Positions 15,804 to 24,708 of a stretch of 64,000 bases of DNA are shown piece after piece. Positions within the stretch are counted from its first letter, which is position 1. Each line of letters begins with the position of its first letter. A model generated the notes under the pieces. It made no database searches and was not told where the DNA came from. It worked only from the letters and a program-made list of their open reading frames with translations. Both the position numbers and the translations under genes were made by a program. Source of the DNA: Pseudomonadota bacterium (GTDB taxonomy: Bacteria > Pseudomonadota > Gammaproteobacteria > Steroidobacterales > Steroidobacteraceae); assembly GCA_023391335.1 (NCBI GenBank), contig JAEWBG010000076.1, forward strand, positions 62,001 to 126,000, given 5' to 3'.

Positions 15804-17189
15804 ATGGCGACACTTCAATCGACAGGCATCGGATCCGGGCTCGACGTGAACGGGCTTGTCACGCAGCTCGTTAACGCCGAGAAGACGCCGAAGACGCAAC
15901 AGATCACGAAGCAGCAGACGACTGTTGCCACGCAGATTTCGGCGATGGGATCGCTTAAAGGAGCGTTGGGCGCCTTCCAATCGGTGCTTTCTCCGCTCAA
16001 GACACCCGATGCATTCAACGTGCGTTCGGCCACGTCATCCGATGACAAGGTATTCACCGCAACCGCCAGTTCGTCGGCGCCTGTCGGCACGTACACGGTT
16101 GAGGTCGTGCAGCTCGCGAAGGCGCAACAACTTGCGTCCGATCCCTTCGATAACAGCAAAGCCACGGTCGGAACCGGACTACTTACGATCGCCGTGGGTT
16201 CGAAGCACTTCACCGTCAACGTTGCAGACGACAAGTCCACGCTGGAAGGGATTCGCGATTCCATCAACCAAGCCAAGGACAACGTGGGCGTTCGTGCGGC
16301 GATCGTGCAGGCCGACGATGGTGCACACCTGATCCTGACCTCGAACGTCACGGGCGCGGACAACCAAATTAAGGTAACCGCCGCAGACGGCGACGGCGGG
16401 CTTGCGAAACTGACCTATGACGCTGCTGGCGATACCTCGAACTACACCGAGCGCAGTCCGGCGCAGGACTCGGAAATCAAGATTGCTGGCTACGTTCATC
16501 ACAGCGCGAAAAATGTGGTGACGGATGCGATCGATGGCGTGACGCTCACGCTATTGAAGGAAAGCGATCCGGATGCGGATCCCGTGAAGCTCAATGTGGA
16601 TGCGAACATCGATGCCGCCATTGCGCGCATCCAGAACTTCGTCTCGCAGTACAACGCTTTGGCTACGACTGTGAGCGGACTGCAGAGCTATGACGCCAGT
16701 ACTCAGAAGGCGGGCCCTTTGCTGGGCGATGCACTGTTGCGCAGTATCGATAGCGATTTGAAGGCCGGCCTGGTTAAGCCGGTTGAGGGTACGAGCGGCG
16801 CATATACGACGCTCGCGAGCCTTGGCATCACGACCAAAAAGGACGGCACCCTGGAGCTGGATGCAACCAAGTTGCGTACGGCTTTGACGAGCGACTTCGA
16901 CGGCGTCGGTCAGGTGTTCGGTTCCGAGAACGGCATTGCCGCGCGCCTCGACAAGTTGATCGCGCCGCGTCTTGCGAGCACAGGCGACATCGCCCTGCGC
17001 AACAAGTCACTGGACGACCGCTCGAAAGCGTTGACTAAGGATCTCGACACATTGAACGACCGCATGACGGCCCTGCAGCAGCGCTACATGAAGCAGTTCA
17101 GCGCGCTCGATTCGCTGTTATCGCAAATGCAGACTACCTCGAGCTATTTGAGTCAGCAGTTGGCGAATTTGCCGAAGATCGGCTCGTAA
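15804..17189 (+). CDS. fliD: FliD, filament cap protein
   Basis: FliD (HAP2) caps the filament and folds incoming flagellin. The product is 461 residues, typical length. N-terminal STGIGSGLDVNGLVTQLVNA and the C-terminal coiled-coil (LNDRMTALQQRYMKQFSALD, then SQMQTTSSYLSQQLANL) are the family signatures. It lies between flaG and fliS in the usual order. A tandem-arm hairpin follows. Confidence 0.97.
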   Translation: MATLQSTGIGSGLDVNGLVTQLVNAEKTPKTQQITKQQTTVATQISAMGSLKGALGAFQSVLSPLKTPDAFNVRSATSSDDKVFTATASSSAPVGTYTVEVVQLAKAQQLASDPFDNSKATVGTGLLTIAVGSKHFTVNVADDKSTLEGIRDSINQAKDNVGVRAAIVQADDGAHLILTSNVTGADNQIKVTAADGDGGLAKLTYDAAGDTSNYTERSPAQDSEIKIAGYVHHSAKNVVTDAIDGVTLTLLKESDPDADPVKLNVDANIDAAIARIQNFVSQYNALATTVSGLQSYDASTQKAGPLLGDALLRSIDSDLKAGLVKPVEGTSGAYTTLASLGITTKKDGTLELDATKLRTALTSDFDGVGQVFGSENGIAARLDKLIAPRLASTGDIALRNKSLDDRSKALTKDLDTLNDRMTALQQRYMKQFSALDSLLSQMQTTSSYLSQQLANLPKIGS

Positions 17190-17196
17190 GAGCCGT

Positions 17197-17310
17197 CGTG
17201 AGAAGTAAAAAAAGTGAGTGCGTGAGAATCGTAGGTCAGTGTTATCGCACTACGCCAATTGCCATCGCTCCCGTGCGCATTTCACCTCTCACTGTCTCAC
17301 TTTCTCACGA
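17197..17310. repeat. tandem-arm hairpin fliD to fliS
   Basis: Left arm 17197-17228 (GTGAGAA, AGTGAGT, CGTGAGA) starts 8 bases after the fliD stop; right arm 17284-17310 (CTCTCACTGTCTCACTTTCTCAC) is complementary. Unlike most elements it ends about 70 bases before the next start. Confidence 0.85.
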
Positions 17311-17379
17311 TTTGTGGCCTCAAGTCCTGCCCCTCCACGCCGCTAAATCCTTCAGGTAGTTCACTTGTCGGAGCTTGAA

Positions 17380-17793
17380 ATGGCCGCTTCTCCCTACGCA
17401 GCAAAGATCGCCGCTTACAGCAGCGCTTCTGCGCACGGTGGCGTTGCTGCAGCCGATCCTCACAAGCTCACGCTGATGTTGATGGACGGGGCACTCGAGC
17501 GAATCGCCACGGCGCGCGGTTGTATCGAACGTAATGAGACGTCCGAAAAGGCGAAGCTGTTAAATCGTGCGGTCAGCATCATCGGCGAATTACGCAATAG
17601 TTTGGACATGAGCAAGGGCGGAGCGATTGCTACGAACCTCGGCGAACTGTACGACTACATGTGCCGCCAGCTCCTGAAAGCAAACGTCGAGAACAAAGCG
17701 CAGCCTCTCGAACACGTCACCACGCTTCTGCGCGACATTCGCGATGCGTGGGCCTCCATTCCCGCTGACGCGCGCGCGCGTCCGGCAGGTTGA
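17380..17793 (+). CDS. fliS: FliS, flagellin export chaperone
   Basis: FliS binds the flagellin C-terminus in the cytoplasm and delivers it to the export gate. The product is 137 residues, all-helical, with the family motifs YSSASAHGGVAAADPHKLTL and LMLMDGALERI near the N-terminus and RNSLDMSKGGAIATNLGELY in the middle. The ATG at 17380 has GGAG with a 6-base gap; an upstream in-frame TTG at 17365 is a poorer choice. fliT-like begins 2 bases after its stop. Confidence 0.95.
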   Translation: MAASPYAAKIAAYSSASAHGGVAAADPHKLTLMLMDGALERIATARGCIERNETSEKAKLLNRAVSIIGELRNSLDMSKGGAIATNLGELYDYMCRQLLKANVENKAQPLEHVTTLLRDIRDAWASIPADARARPAG

Positions 17794-17795
17794 TC

Positions 17796-18122
17796 ATGAG
17801 TTCGCCGATTGCCGATGGAGTGATGGCCGCGACGCACAAGCTGGTGCAGCAGGCGATGAGCGGAAACTGGGCGGACGTTCCGAAGACGGTCAATGAGCGC
17901 CGCGCATTGCTGGATCAGCTCAGCGCGTCGGCCTCGCCTCAAGATTTTCAATGGCTGACCGCGTTACGACAGGCGATGGCCGAATCGGACGCCGTCGTGG
18001 CCAAGATGAATCCTGAAATGAAGCTCGAAGCACCGGCGTCCGTACAGGACCCGATGGCGGGTTCTGTGCCTTCGAGTAACGTTGTCGACGATGTCATGGA
18101 CATGATCAAAGGGAGTAGGTGA
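17796..18122 (+). CDS. fliT: FliT-like flagellar protein
   Basis: A 108-residue acidic, helical protein immediately after fliS. Position and the N-terminal helix (WADVPKTVNERRALLDQLS) fit the FliT/FleP group, whose members act as chaperones for FliD or as regulators. Sequence signatures of FliT are weak, so the assignment rests on place, size and helical pattern. The C-terminal 35 residues are Pro/Ser/Val-rich. Start is the ATG at 17796, two bases beyond the fliS stop. Confidence 0.65.
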   Translation: MSSPIADGVMAATHKLVQQAMSGNWADVPKTVNERRALLDQLSASASPQDFQWLTALRQAMAESDAVVAKMNPEMKLEAPASVQDPMAGSVPSSNVVDDVMDMIKGSR

Positions 18123-18123
18123 A

Positions 18124-18190
18124 TGGGCCGTGAGTGACGAGTTCGCGCATGCGCTCTGACTCGTGACCCGTGACCCGTGACCCGTGACCA
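18124..18190. repeat. heptad block before the PilZ-like gene
   Basis: Right-hand block 18156-18190 is five GTGACCC/GTGACTC heptads ending 2 bases before the ATG at 18193. The left side (CGTGAGTGACGAG) has the same orientation, so no hairpin forms. No Shine-Dalgarno is visible before the gene. Confidence 0.8.
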
Positions 18191-18192
18191 CC

Positions 18193-18759
18193 ATGTATGA
18201 AGGCATAGACACAGTCGTTCTCTACGAAGAACTCGCCTACGAAGACGTGTTGCCCGTGGCATGGCGGCGTCTTCCCGAGCCTGTGGATCCGGCATTGATA
18301 GGTAGTTACACGGACCGCAACCTACGGGTGCTCCAAGCGCTGTCGGCACTGGAAGAGCATGGCCCTGCAGAGAAGACCGACGAGAATTCTCCTTACAGCG
18401 CCGAGATCCTGCGGCTCGATCTCAAGATCAACTTGCTCCTCGACATGATGGGCGCGCTGCTGACCTCCAGCCAACCACGGCCGAAGACTGCAGCGATCCG
18501 CTTCAATGCCCTGGGTGGCGTATGGCAAGCGGCTGCGCCATTCCCTGAGATGGGCGCACAAGGCGTGCTCGAGATCTATCTTCGCAACTGCATCGCCGAG
18601 CCGCTACGCATGGCGGGTCGTGTCACAAGTGTTGGCCCGGATGGCCGTGTCAAATTCCGCTTTTTCCCACCCGGCGAGCATGTCGCCGATCTCCTCGAAA
18701 AGCTCGCGTTCCGCAAACACCGGCGGCAAGTGGCTGGCGCTCGGCATCCGAAGAAGTAG
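18193..18759 (+). CDS. PilZ-like flagellar regulator
   Basis: A 188-residue protein between fliT and fleQ, a position held by PilZ-domain proteins in Xanthomonadales flagellar clusters. The C-terminal half (about residues 95-170) has the beta-barrel pattern of PilZ (IRFNALGGVW, VLEIYLRNCIAEPLRMAGRV, RVKFRFFP). The canonical cyclic-di-GMP motifs RxxxR and D/NxSxxG are not clear, so it may be an atypical PilZ that does not bind the nucleotide. The N-terminal half is helical (about 40-90). The ATG at 18193 is used because the GTG at 18184 lies inside heptads. Confidence 0.6.
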   Translation: MYEGIDTVVLYEELAYEDVLPVAWRRLPEPVDPALIGSYTDRNLRVLQALSALEEHGPAEKTDENSPYSAEILRLDLKINLLLDMMGALLTSSQPRPKTAAIRFNALGGVWQAAAPFPEMGAQGVLEIYLRNCIAEPLRMAGRVTSVGPDGRVKFRFFPPGEHVADLLEKLAFRKHRRQVAGARHPKK

Positions 18760-19275
18760 TGCGCACGCATAACGTGCGCAGTGAAGCGTGAAACGTGAGG
18801 TGGTGAGGCGCGTAGCTCACTGCTGACTTACACGTCTCACGTACTCACGTCTCACTTCCTCACCAGCGTCAGTAACGAGATGCATTTGGGCATTCACCCA
18901 TGATTGATGTTCTAGCTTTGTCGGTCGCGCCGGCTGCTGCGTTGTTGATCTCCGTGCCCTCCGTGTTCTCCGTGTGAAATTCTTTTTCTAAGCGTCAGCA
19001 CCTCTTCCTTCTTACGTCAATTTTGCGCACGTGAACTTTCGTCCAGACGATGTGTGCTCCATGCACGTCTCGGTTTCCCGAAGTTTTTGCTCGTTACAGT
19101 GAGTGAGCGATGAGTGCTTCCCTTAAGCGTGCGCCAAATTTCTGGCAGTACATCACGAACGAACGGCGTTAGGGGTCAGCCTGATAGTGAGCGCTTGATT
19201 CGCGCACAGAATAGCCCTCAACACGGAAACGTCCTGACACGTGTTGGAACACTTCGAAAACAAAGAGGCTGACGA
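18760..19275 (+). other. 516-bp gap before fleQ with two tandem-arm repeats
   Basis: A heptad hairpin follows the PilZ-like gene (left arm 18785-18808, CGTGAGG type; right arm 18829-18866, CGTCTCA type). Next comes one arm of another family, three TCCGTGNNC units at 18947-18977 (the complement of CACGGAG repeats found at 49.3 kb). The remaining 300 bases up to fleQ have no ORF of note and should hold the fleQ promoter. A short palindrome GTGTTGGAACAC lies at 19242-19253. No -24/-12 pair was found, consistent with sigma-70 control of fleQ. Confidence 0.6.
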
Positions 19276-20802
19276 ATGAATCTCAGTGACACGGTTCGCT
19301 CACGCGCACTCGCGGTACAGCAAGCAGTTGTATACGACGTGGATGTGGAGCGAGCGCAGAAAGTAGCGAACGTACTGCGATCGCTCTCTCTGGAGCCGCT
19401 GTTGATCGATCACTCCGCGCTGATGCGCGCCGTGATTCAAACGCCCACCACGCCGCCGGCGCTCTTGATCGGCGATGTGATCGACTGCGATTGGGTGGAA
19501 CTCGGAGCCGCGCTGCGCGAACAGCTCAGCGATGTGCCGGTCGTCGCATACGGGTCGAATGTGATTGCGGACCGTTTGATCGAGACCGTTGGTGCGGCGC
19601 GAGTGCGCAGGCTCAGCTTCCCGTTCAAAGAAGGAGTGCTCGCTGCCGCTTTACGCGTGCCGGCACAGGCGGCCCTGGCCGAAGCCCGCGAAGTCGCGAT
19701 GCCGACCGGCGCTTCGAGCGCTATTCGCGACGTCACGCAGTTGATTCGCCAGGTCGCGGCGCACGATTCCAGCGTCTTGATCCTCGGCGAGTCCGGCACG
19801 GGCAAAGAACTCGCCGCACGCGCGATTCACGAGGCCAGTCCTCGTCGTCAGCGTCCGTTCGTCGCGATCAACTGCGGCGCGATCCCCGCTGAGTTGATGG
19901 AAAGCGAGCTGTTCGGGCACGAGAAGGGGGCGTTCACGGGCGCAATCTCGGCGCGTAAAGGCCGATTCGAAATCGCCGAAGGCGGCACGCTCTTCTTGGA
20001 TGAGATCGGCGACATGAGCCTGCCGATGCAGGTGAAGCTGCTGCGGGTGCTGCAAGAGCGCGTATTCGAACGGGTCGGTAATCACACTCCGATCCGCTGC
20101 AATGTGCGCATCATCGCTGCGACTCACCGCAATCTCGAAGATGCGATCGCTCGTGGGGCATTCCGCGAGGATTTGTTCTATCGCTTGAACGTATTTCCCA
20201 TCGAAATGCCGTCGCTGCGTTCGCGCATCGATGATTTGCCGATGCTCGTCAAAGATTTCTGTGCGCGCAACGCCGTGGAAGGGCGGGGCAAGATCGAACT
20301 CGCTCCCCGAGTATTGAAGCTACTGAGCCGCTATCCCTGGCCCGGCAACGTGCGGGAACTCGGCAACTTGATCGAAAGACTCTCGATTCTCTGTCCCAAT
20401 CGGCGCGTGGACATCGTGGATCTGCCCGCGAAGTATCGGCCTGCAGAGTTGGTGGAAGAGATCACAGCGGAAGATGGATCGGACGCGGTCATCGAGTCGG
20501 CACTGCCGGACTTCGAAGAAGAAAGCGAGAGCGATGCCATGCTCGAGCTCGAAGATCGCGAGGTGATGACACTCCTGAGTGAGCCAGACTCGCAAGATCT
20601 GCTAGTCCAATTGCCGCCTGAGGGTTTGGACCTGCGCGACCACTTGTTCACGATCGAACGCAACCTCATTCAACAAGCCTTGAGCCGCGCCGGCGGCACC
20701 GTGGCTCACGCTGCTCGACTGCTGAAGCTGCGTCGCACGACGCTCGTCGAGAAGCTCCGCAAGTTCCAGATGCTCAACGAGACGGCGGCGACGGAAGTTT
20801 GA
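19276..20802 (+). CDS. fleQ: FleQ, master flagellar sigma-54 activator
   Basis: FleQ activates sigma-54 promoters of flagellar genes and in known species responds to cyclic-di-GMP and FlhG/FleN. The product is 508 residues. Residues 1-125 form a receiver-like FleQ domain without the usual phospho-acceptor set. The AAA+ domain follows, with Walker A GESGTGKE (about 171-178) and the sigma-54 contact loop GAFTGA (about 218-223). A Fis-type helix-turn-helix ends the protein (AARLLKLRRTTLVEKLR). It stands alone, with an acidic linker at about 390-440. Its likely targets are the five sigma-54 promoters in this window. Confidence 0.94.
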   Translation: MNLSDTVRSRALAVQQAVVYDVDVERAQKVANVLRSLSLEPLLIDHSALMRAVIQTPTTPPALLIGDVIDCDWVELGAALREQLSDVPVVAYGSNVIADRLIETVGAARVRRLSFPFKEGVLAAALRVPAQAALAEAREVAMPTGASSAIRDVTQLIRQVAAHDSSVLILGESGTGKELAARAIHEASPRRQRPFVAINCGAIPAELMESELFGHEKGAFTGAISARKGRFEIAEGGTLFLDEIGDMSLPMQVKLLRVLQERVFERVGNHTPIRCNVRIIAATHRNLEDAIARGAFREDLFYRLNVFPIEMPSLRSRIDDLPMLVKDFCARNAVEGRGKIELAPRVLKLLSRYPWPGNVRELGNLIERLSILCPNRRVDIVDLPAKYRPAELVEEITAEDGSDAVIESALPDFEEESESDAMLELEDREVMTLLSEPDSQDLLVQLPPEGLDLRDHLFTIERNLIQQALSRAGGTVAHAARLLKLRRTTLVEKLRKFQMLNETAATEV

Positions 20803-20901
20803 CGAGATCTTGCCGCTCGCGGAACTCCGTCACACTCCTCATGCCAGCCATCTGTGACATGAGCAGCAACTTCGCAGCATCCCGGCAAGCTTCTGCCGCC
20901 C

Positions 20902-20917
20902 TGGAACAGAACTTGCT
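20902..20917 (+). promoter_or_regulatory. sigma-54 promoter of the second activator
   Basis: TGGAACAGAACTTGCT, GG and GC 12 bases apart, with -12 element TTGCT as at flgA, flgB and fliL. The predicted start near 20928 gives a 45-base leader. It places the downstream activator under sigma-54, presumably FleQ. Confidence 0.8.
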
Positions 20918-20972
20918 CTTACCCATGCAACGTTGTTAGCGCCGCGAGTTCGGCATCTACGAAACGGCAAGC

Positions 20973-22073
20973 ATGAACGCATCCGCATATAAAACTTTCG
21001 AGCAGACTGAGACGGCAATGTCTCAGGACGGCTCGTTGCGGCCAGCCGATGTGCTCGCCGCGGACGGCGATATGGTCGCCGTGGCGGATGTATCGCGAAG
21101 GTTGGCGGATCTCGCTCGCCGAGTGGCACAAAGCGATTGCACCGTCCTCATCGCCGGCGAATCCGGTACCGGAAAGGAAATTCTGGCGCGCTTCATTCAC
21201 CGAAATTCTTCGCGCGCTGCGAAACCCTTTGTCGCGCTGAACTGCGCGGCAATCCCCGAGAACATGCTGGAAGCGATCCTCTTCGGCTACGAGCGCGGCG
21301 CGTTCACTGGCGCACACGCCAGTCATCCGGGCAAGTTCGAACAAGCGCAAGGTGGCACGCTGTTATTGGATGAAGTGACCGAGATGCCCCTCGGCCTGCA
21401 GGCGAAGTTGCTGCGTGTGTTGCAGGAACGCGAAGTGGAGCGGCTCGGCGGTCGCATGCCGATCGCGTTGGATGTGCGCGTGCTCGCAACGACCAATCGC
21501 AATCTCCGCGGCGAAGTCGCAGAAGGGCGCTTCCGTGAAGACCTCTACTATCGATTGAACGTGTTTCCCCTGGCCACGGCGCCGCTGCGCGAACGCCGCG
21601 ATGACGTGTTGCCCCTGGCAATGCGATTGTTAACGTCGCGATGCCGTCCAGGCGAGCGCATCCCGGCCGTCAGCGCCGATGCTGCGCATCTGTTGCTGAC
21701 TTACCCCTGGCCCGGCAACGTCCGCGAGTTGGACAACGTCATGCAGCGCGCTGTGATCCTCGCGAACGGCCCGGTCATTGATCGCTCGCACATCCAGCTC
21801 GAAATGATTTCTCCTGAGTCCTGGAGCTCTGCAAAGTCGGCCGCACCGTCGAGCGCGCGCGATGCGACTGCTCACGCGGCGCGTTCCGCCGAAGAGGCCG
21901 GCAGCCTGTCGAGCTCACTCGATTTAGCCGAGCGCGATCTGATCCTCGAAGCATTGAAGTCGGACAACGGCAACCGCCAAGCCGCTGCGAAGCGCCTCGG
22001 CATCAGCCCTCGCACCCTGCGATACAAATTGCAGCGGTTGAGAGAGGCGGGGGTGGACGTTCCCAGTGCTTAG
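20973..22073 (+). CDS. FleR/FlrC-like sigma-54 activator lacking a receiver domain
   Basis: A 366-residue enhancer-binding protein. About 35 residues precede the AAA+ domain, where FleR/FlrC would have a 120-residue phospho-receiver. Walker A GESGTGKE is at 62-69, GAFTGA at 109-114, and a C-terminal Fis helix-turn-helix (RQAAAKRLGISPRTLRYKLQ) at about 335-360. No sensor kinase (fleS/flrB) is adjacent. It probably acts as the second-tier activator, controlled by its own expression from the sigma-54 promoter upstream and perhaps by a partner protein. An internal ATG at 21018 would shorten it by 15 residues. The stop codon lies in a perfect hairpin. Confidence 0.88.
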   Translation: MNASAYKTFEQTETAMSQDGSLRPADVLAADGDMVAVADVSRRLADLARRVAQSDCTVLIAGESGTGKEILARFIHRNSSRAAKPFVALNCAAIPENMLEAILFGYERGAFTGAHASHPGKFEQAQGGTLLLDEVTEMPLGLQAKLLRVLQEREVERLGGRMPIALDVRVLATTNRNLRGEVAEGRFREDLYYRLNVFPLATAPLRERRDDVLPLAMRLLTSRCRPGERIPAVSADAAHLLLTYPWPGNVRELDNVMQRAVILANGPVIDRSHIQLEMISPESWSSAKSAAPSSARDATAHAARSAEEAGSLSSSLDLAERDLILEALKSDNGNRQAAAKRLGISPRTLRYKLQRLREAGVDVPSA

Positions 22074-22089
22074 CGCAGCGCGCTAAGCA
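22067..22089 (+). terminator. stop-codon hairpin of the second activator
   Basis: Perfect 10-bp stem TGCTTAGCGC / GCGCTAAGCA with a 3-base loop. The TAG stop is inside the stem. No T-run follows, so it may act as a transcript end stabiliser or factor-dependent terminator. Confidence 0.6.
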
Positions 22090-22090
22090 G

Positions 22091-22263
22091 TGGTCACACG
22101 TCAAAAGTCACGGGTCACGGGTTAGAAGTCGGTGGCGATTGAGACATGAACGTCGATATGGGAATGATGAGATGAACGCAAGTTTCGTGAGAACGCCTGA
22201 GTTGAACCTGCAAAGGTTGAGTGCTCCTGTCTTGCCCGTGACTCGTGACCCATCACTCGTGAC
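22091..22263. repeat. heptad arms between the second activator and fliE
   Basis: Left arm 22091-22121 (AAAGTCACGGGTCACGGGT) and right arm 22234-22263 (CCCGTGACTCGTGACCC) are complementary. The right arm ends about 20 bases before the fliE start. Confidence 0.85.
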
Positions 22264-22283
22264 GGCGAGCGGAGCGTAGCCAG

Positions 22284-22637
22284 ATGTCCTCCCTCCAAAT
22301 CAACGCCGTCCTCTCGCAGATCCGCGCGATGCAGTCGCAGATTCAGCATGTGAGTGCGCCGCAGAACGAGGTCGGGAAGGTCGCAGGGGCAGGCAATGCG
22401 GTACAAGCGCCCGCAAATTCATTTGCCAATGTGCTGAAGCAGGGCCTCGATCAAGTGAATTCCGCGCAATCGCGTGCGTCGGATTTGGCGACGCAGTTCG
22501 AACGCGGTGTGCCGGGTGTCGAGCTCCCGCAAGTGATGCTCGAAATGCAGAAGGCGAACGTGTCCTTCCGCGCACTGACCGAGGTTAGGAATCGGTTTGT
22601 GAGTGCGTATCAGGACATTATGAACATGCAGGTCTAG
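22284..22637 (+). CDS. fliE: FliE, MS-ring/rod junction protein
   Basis: FliE links the MS ring to the rod and is the first axial protein exported. The product is 117 residues with the C-terminal motif LPQVMLEMQKANVSFRALTE and VRNRFVSAYQDIMNMQV, the family signature. GGAG lies 9 bases before the ATG. It opens fliEFGHIJK. Its TAG stop is inside an 11-bp perfect hairpin. Confidence 0.95.
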   Translation: MSSLQINAVLSQIRAMQSQIQHVSAPQNEVGKVAGAGNAVQAPANSFANVLKQGLDQVNSAQSRASDLATQFERGVPGVELPQVMLEMQKANVSFRALTEVRNRFVSAYQDIMNMQV

Positions 22638-22655
22638 CGGCGAAGCCGCTAGACC
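22631..22655 (+). terminator. stop-codon hairpin of fliE
   Basis: Perfect 11-bp stem GGTCTAGCGGC / GCCGCTAGACC with loop GAA. The TAG stop is in the left strand. There is no T-run, and fliF follows in the same direction, so complete termination is not required. Confidence 0.6.
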
Positions 22656-22840
22656 GTCACGGGTCAATGGTCACGAGTCACTAGTCAGAAGCAGAGTCCA
22701 ATAGCAGTATGAACGCACAGGAAACAATGAGAGAGATGCAAGACCACGATTGCGGTGGTCCTCTTCTCTTACCCGTGACCCGTGACCGGTCACCCGTGAC
22801 TTTCTCAGCGCTCGTCGCTCGTCACTCGTCACTCGTCACC
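22656..22840. repeat. heptad-arm hairpin fliE to fliF
   Basis: Left arm 22656-22688 (GTCACGG, GTCACGA, GTCACTA types), middle with its own hairpin GACCAC / GTGGTC at 22742-22760, right arm 22768-22796 (CCCGTGA heptads), then extra CGTCACT heptads at 22812-22840. Confidence 0.88.
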
Positions 22841-22872
22841 TCAACGAGCAATGCATCGCGAGGACTCCAGAA

Positions 22873-24528
22873 ATGAGCTCCGACGCCGCCACCCTCCCGC
22901 GCGCTTCTTTGATCCCGCCGAGTCTGCGGCCGTTGGCGTTGCTCATTGGCATAGCAGCGGCAGTGGCTGCCGGTGTGGGCATCGTGTTGTGGACCAAGGA
23001 GCCGAACTACAGCTTGCTGTACGGCAATCTCGGGCAGCAGGATGCGGCGCAGATCGCGCAGGCGCTCGATACGCAAGGCATTCCATACAAGCTCGATGGC
23101 GGCGGTTCGATCTTGGTTCCCTCGGATCATGTTCACGACGCTCGGTTGAAGCTCGCCGGCCAGGGTCTGCCGGAAGGTGATGGTGGATTCGCAGTGTTGT
23201 CGAAGGATCCGGGGTTCGGCGTCAGTCAGTTCATGGAAGGTGCGCGATATCAGCATGCACTCGAAACCGAATTGGCTCGTACTATTTCGAATCTTCAAGC
23301 GGTGGAAGGTGCGCGCGTGCATCTCGCTCTGCCGCGCCAGTCTGCATTCGTGCGCGATCGTCGGGCGCCGACCGCGTCTGTGTTTCTGCAGTTGAAGCCG
23401 GGCCGGCGCTTGGAGAGCGAACAAGTAACGGCGATCGTCAATCTCGTCGCATCGAGCATTCCTGAGCTCGAGGCCCAGCAAGTGACAGTGGTCGATCAGC
23501 AAGGTCGTCTGTTGTCATCGCCCGAGCACGATGGCGAACTCGCGGCGCGCGAAAAACAGCTCGAGATCGCTCGCGAGATGGAAGAGCGGTACACGAGCCG
23601 CATCGAGGAATTGCTCGCGCCACTCGTTGGTCCGGGTCGCGTTCGTGCACAAGTAGTCGCGGACGTCGAACTCTCTTCCACCGAAGAAGCGCGCGAGCAA
23701 TATCGACCGGACAGCCAAGTCGTGCGTAGCGAACAAACGTCCGAAGAGGCGAGCCGCAATGGTGCAGGTTCTGCCGGCGTGCCGGGCGCATTAACAAATC
23801 AGCCGCCGACGCCCGGCACTGCTTTGCCGCCTGGTGCGACATCTGCGCCTGCGCAAGGAACGGTTGCGCAATCGAATTCTCAGACTCAGACCTCCACGAC
23901 GCCGAACGCCCCGGCCGCTGCGCCGCCGGACAACATGTCGAAGCAGTCGACACGCAATTACGAAATCGACCGCACCGTTGCTTATACGAAGCAGCCCGCA
24001 GGACGGCTCAAGCGTCTGACAGTGGCTGTGCTGGTGGACAACCTGCGCGCTACGAGCGATGACGGCACCGTCACCGAAACCCCGCTCACGCCGGAGCAAG
24101 TCGAGAACATGACGAAGCTCGTCAAAGATGCGGTCGGCTTCGATCAAACGCGTGGCGATAGCGTCAACGTCGTGAACGCATCCTTTAAAGGCGAAGTGAA
24201 GCCCGAGGACGTTCCGGTCGATGAGGTTCCGCTGTGGGAACGGCCGCTCGTACGTGACATTGCAAAACTGCTCGTAGGGCTGATCGTACTGCTCGTGCTC
24301 GTGCTGTCGGTATTGCGTCCGTTGGTTCGCAGCCTGCTCGCGACACCTCGTATCGCATATGTTCCGGCGCTTCCTGGAGCGAACCCAGAGGCGCTTCCGG
24401 CGGGCGGTTCTGGTACGGCGGCCCCTTTGGACTATGAAGGTCAGATTGCTCAAGCCCGCGGTCTGGTGAATCAAGATCCCGCACGAGTGGCGCAAGTGGT
24501 GAAGACGTGGGTGGGCAATGATGAGTAG
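22873..24528 (+). CDS. fliF: FliF, MS-ring protein
   Basis: FliF forms the inner-membrane MS ring, base of the motor. The product is 551 residues with a transmembrane segment near residues 17-36, a periplasmic YscJ/FliF domain (EPNYSLLYGNLGQQDAAQIA onward), a Pro/Thr-rich linker (about 285-350), a second transmembrane helix at about 462-481, and a C-terminal FliG-binding tail (VAQVVKTWVGNDE). AGGA precedes the ATG. It lies in fliEFGHIJK. Confidence 0.97.
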   Translation: MSSDAATLPRASLIPPSLRPLALLIGIAAAVAAGVGIVLWTKEPNYSLLYGNLGQQDAAQIAQALDTQGIPYKLDGGGSILVPSDHVHDARLKLAGQGLPEGDGGFAVLSKDPGFGVSQFMEGARYQHALETELARTISNLQAVEGARVHLALPRQSAFVRDRRAPTASVFLQLKPGRRLESEQVTAIVNLVASSIPELEAQQVTVVDQQGRLLSSPEHDGELAAREKQLEIAREMEERYTSRIEELLAPLVGPGRVRAQVVADVELSSTEEAREQYRPDSQVVRSEQTSEEASRNGAGSAGVPGALTNQPPTPGTALPPGATSAPAQGTVAQSNSQTQTSTTPNAPAAAPPDNMSKQSTRNYEIDRTVAYTKQPAGRLKRLTVAVLVDNLRATSDDGTVTETPLTPEQVENMTKLVKDAVGFDQTRGDSVNVVNASFKGEVKPEDVPVDEVPLWERPLVRDIAKLLVGLIVLLVLVLSVLRPLVRSLLATPRIAYVPALPGANPEALPAGGSGTAAPLDYEGQIAQARGLVNQDPARVAQVVKTWVGNDE

Positions 24529-24539
24529 GCGCGCCAGCG

Positions 24540-24690
24540 CCGTGATGAAGTGAGTTGATCCAATCGAACGATTGAATCGTGATGAAGTGAAAGGTGTAGC
24601 GAGTATGCGATCTGAACCGATGAGGCACATGAGCTTGAAGAAGGCGACGCATTGCGCCCTTCACCTCATCACCTCATCACGCCATCACTT
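24540..24690. repeat. tandem-arm hairpin fliF to fliG
   Basis: Left side has two GTGATGAAGTGA copies (24541-24552 and 24580-24591); right arm 24661-24690 is CACCTCAT/CACGCCAT octads, their complement. Same octad family as flgE-flgF. The right arm ends about 18 bases before fliG. Confidence 0.85.
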
Positions 24691-24708
24691 GCTCCTTCGG
24701 AGCAACCC

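Noticed and set aside
17321..17342. TGGCC...TGCC match before fliS as a sigma-54 promoter
   Set aside because: GG and GC are 13 bases apart, not 12, and the -12 element lacks the TTGC core.
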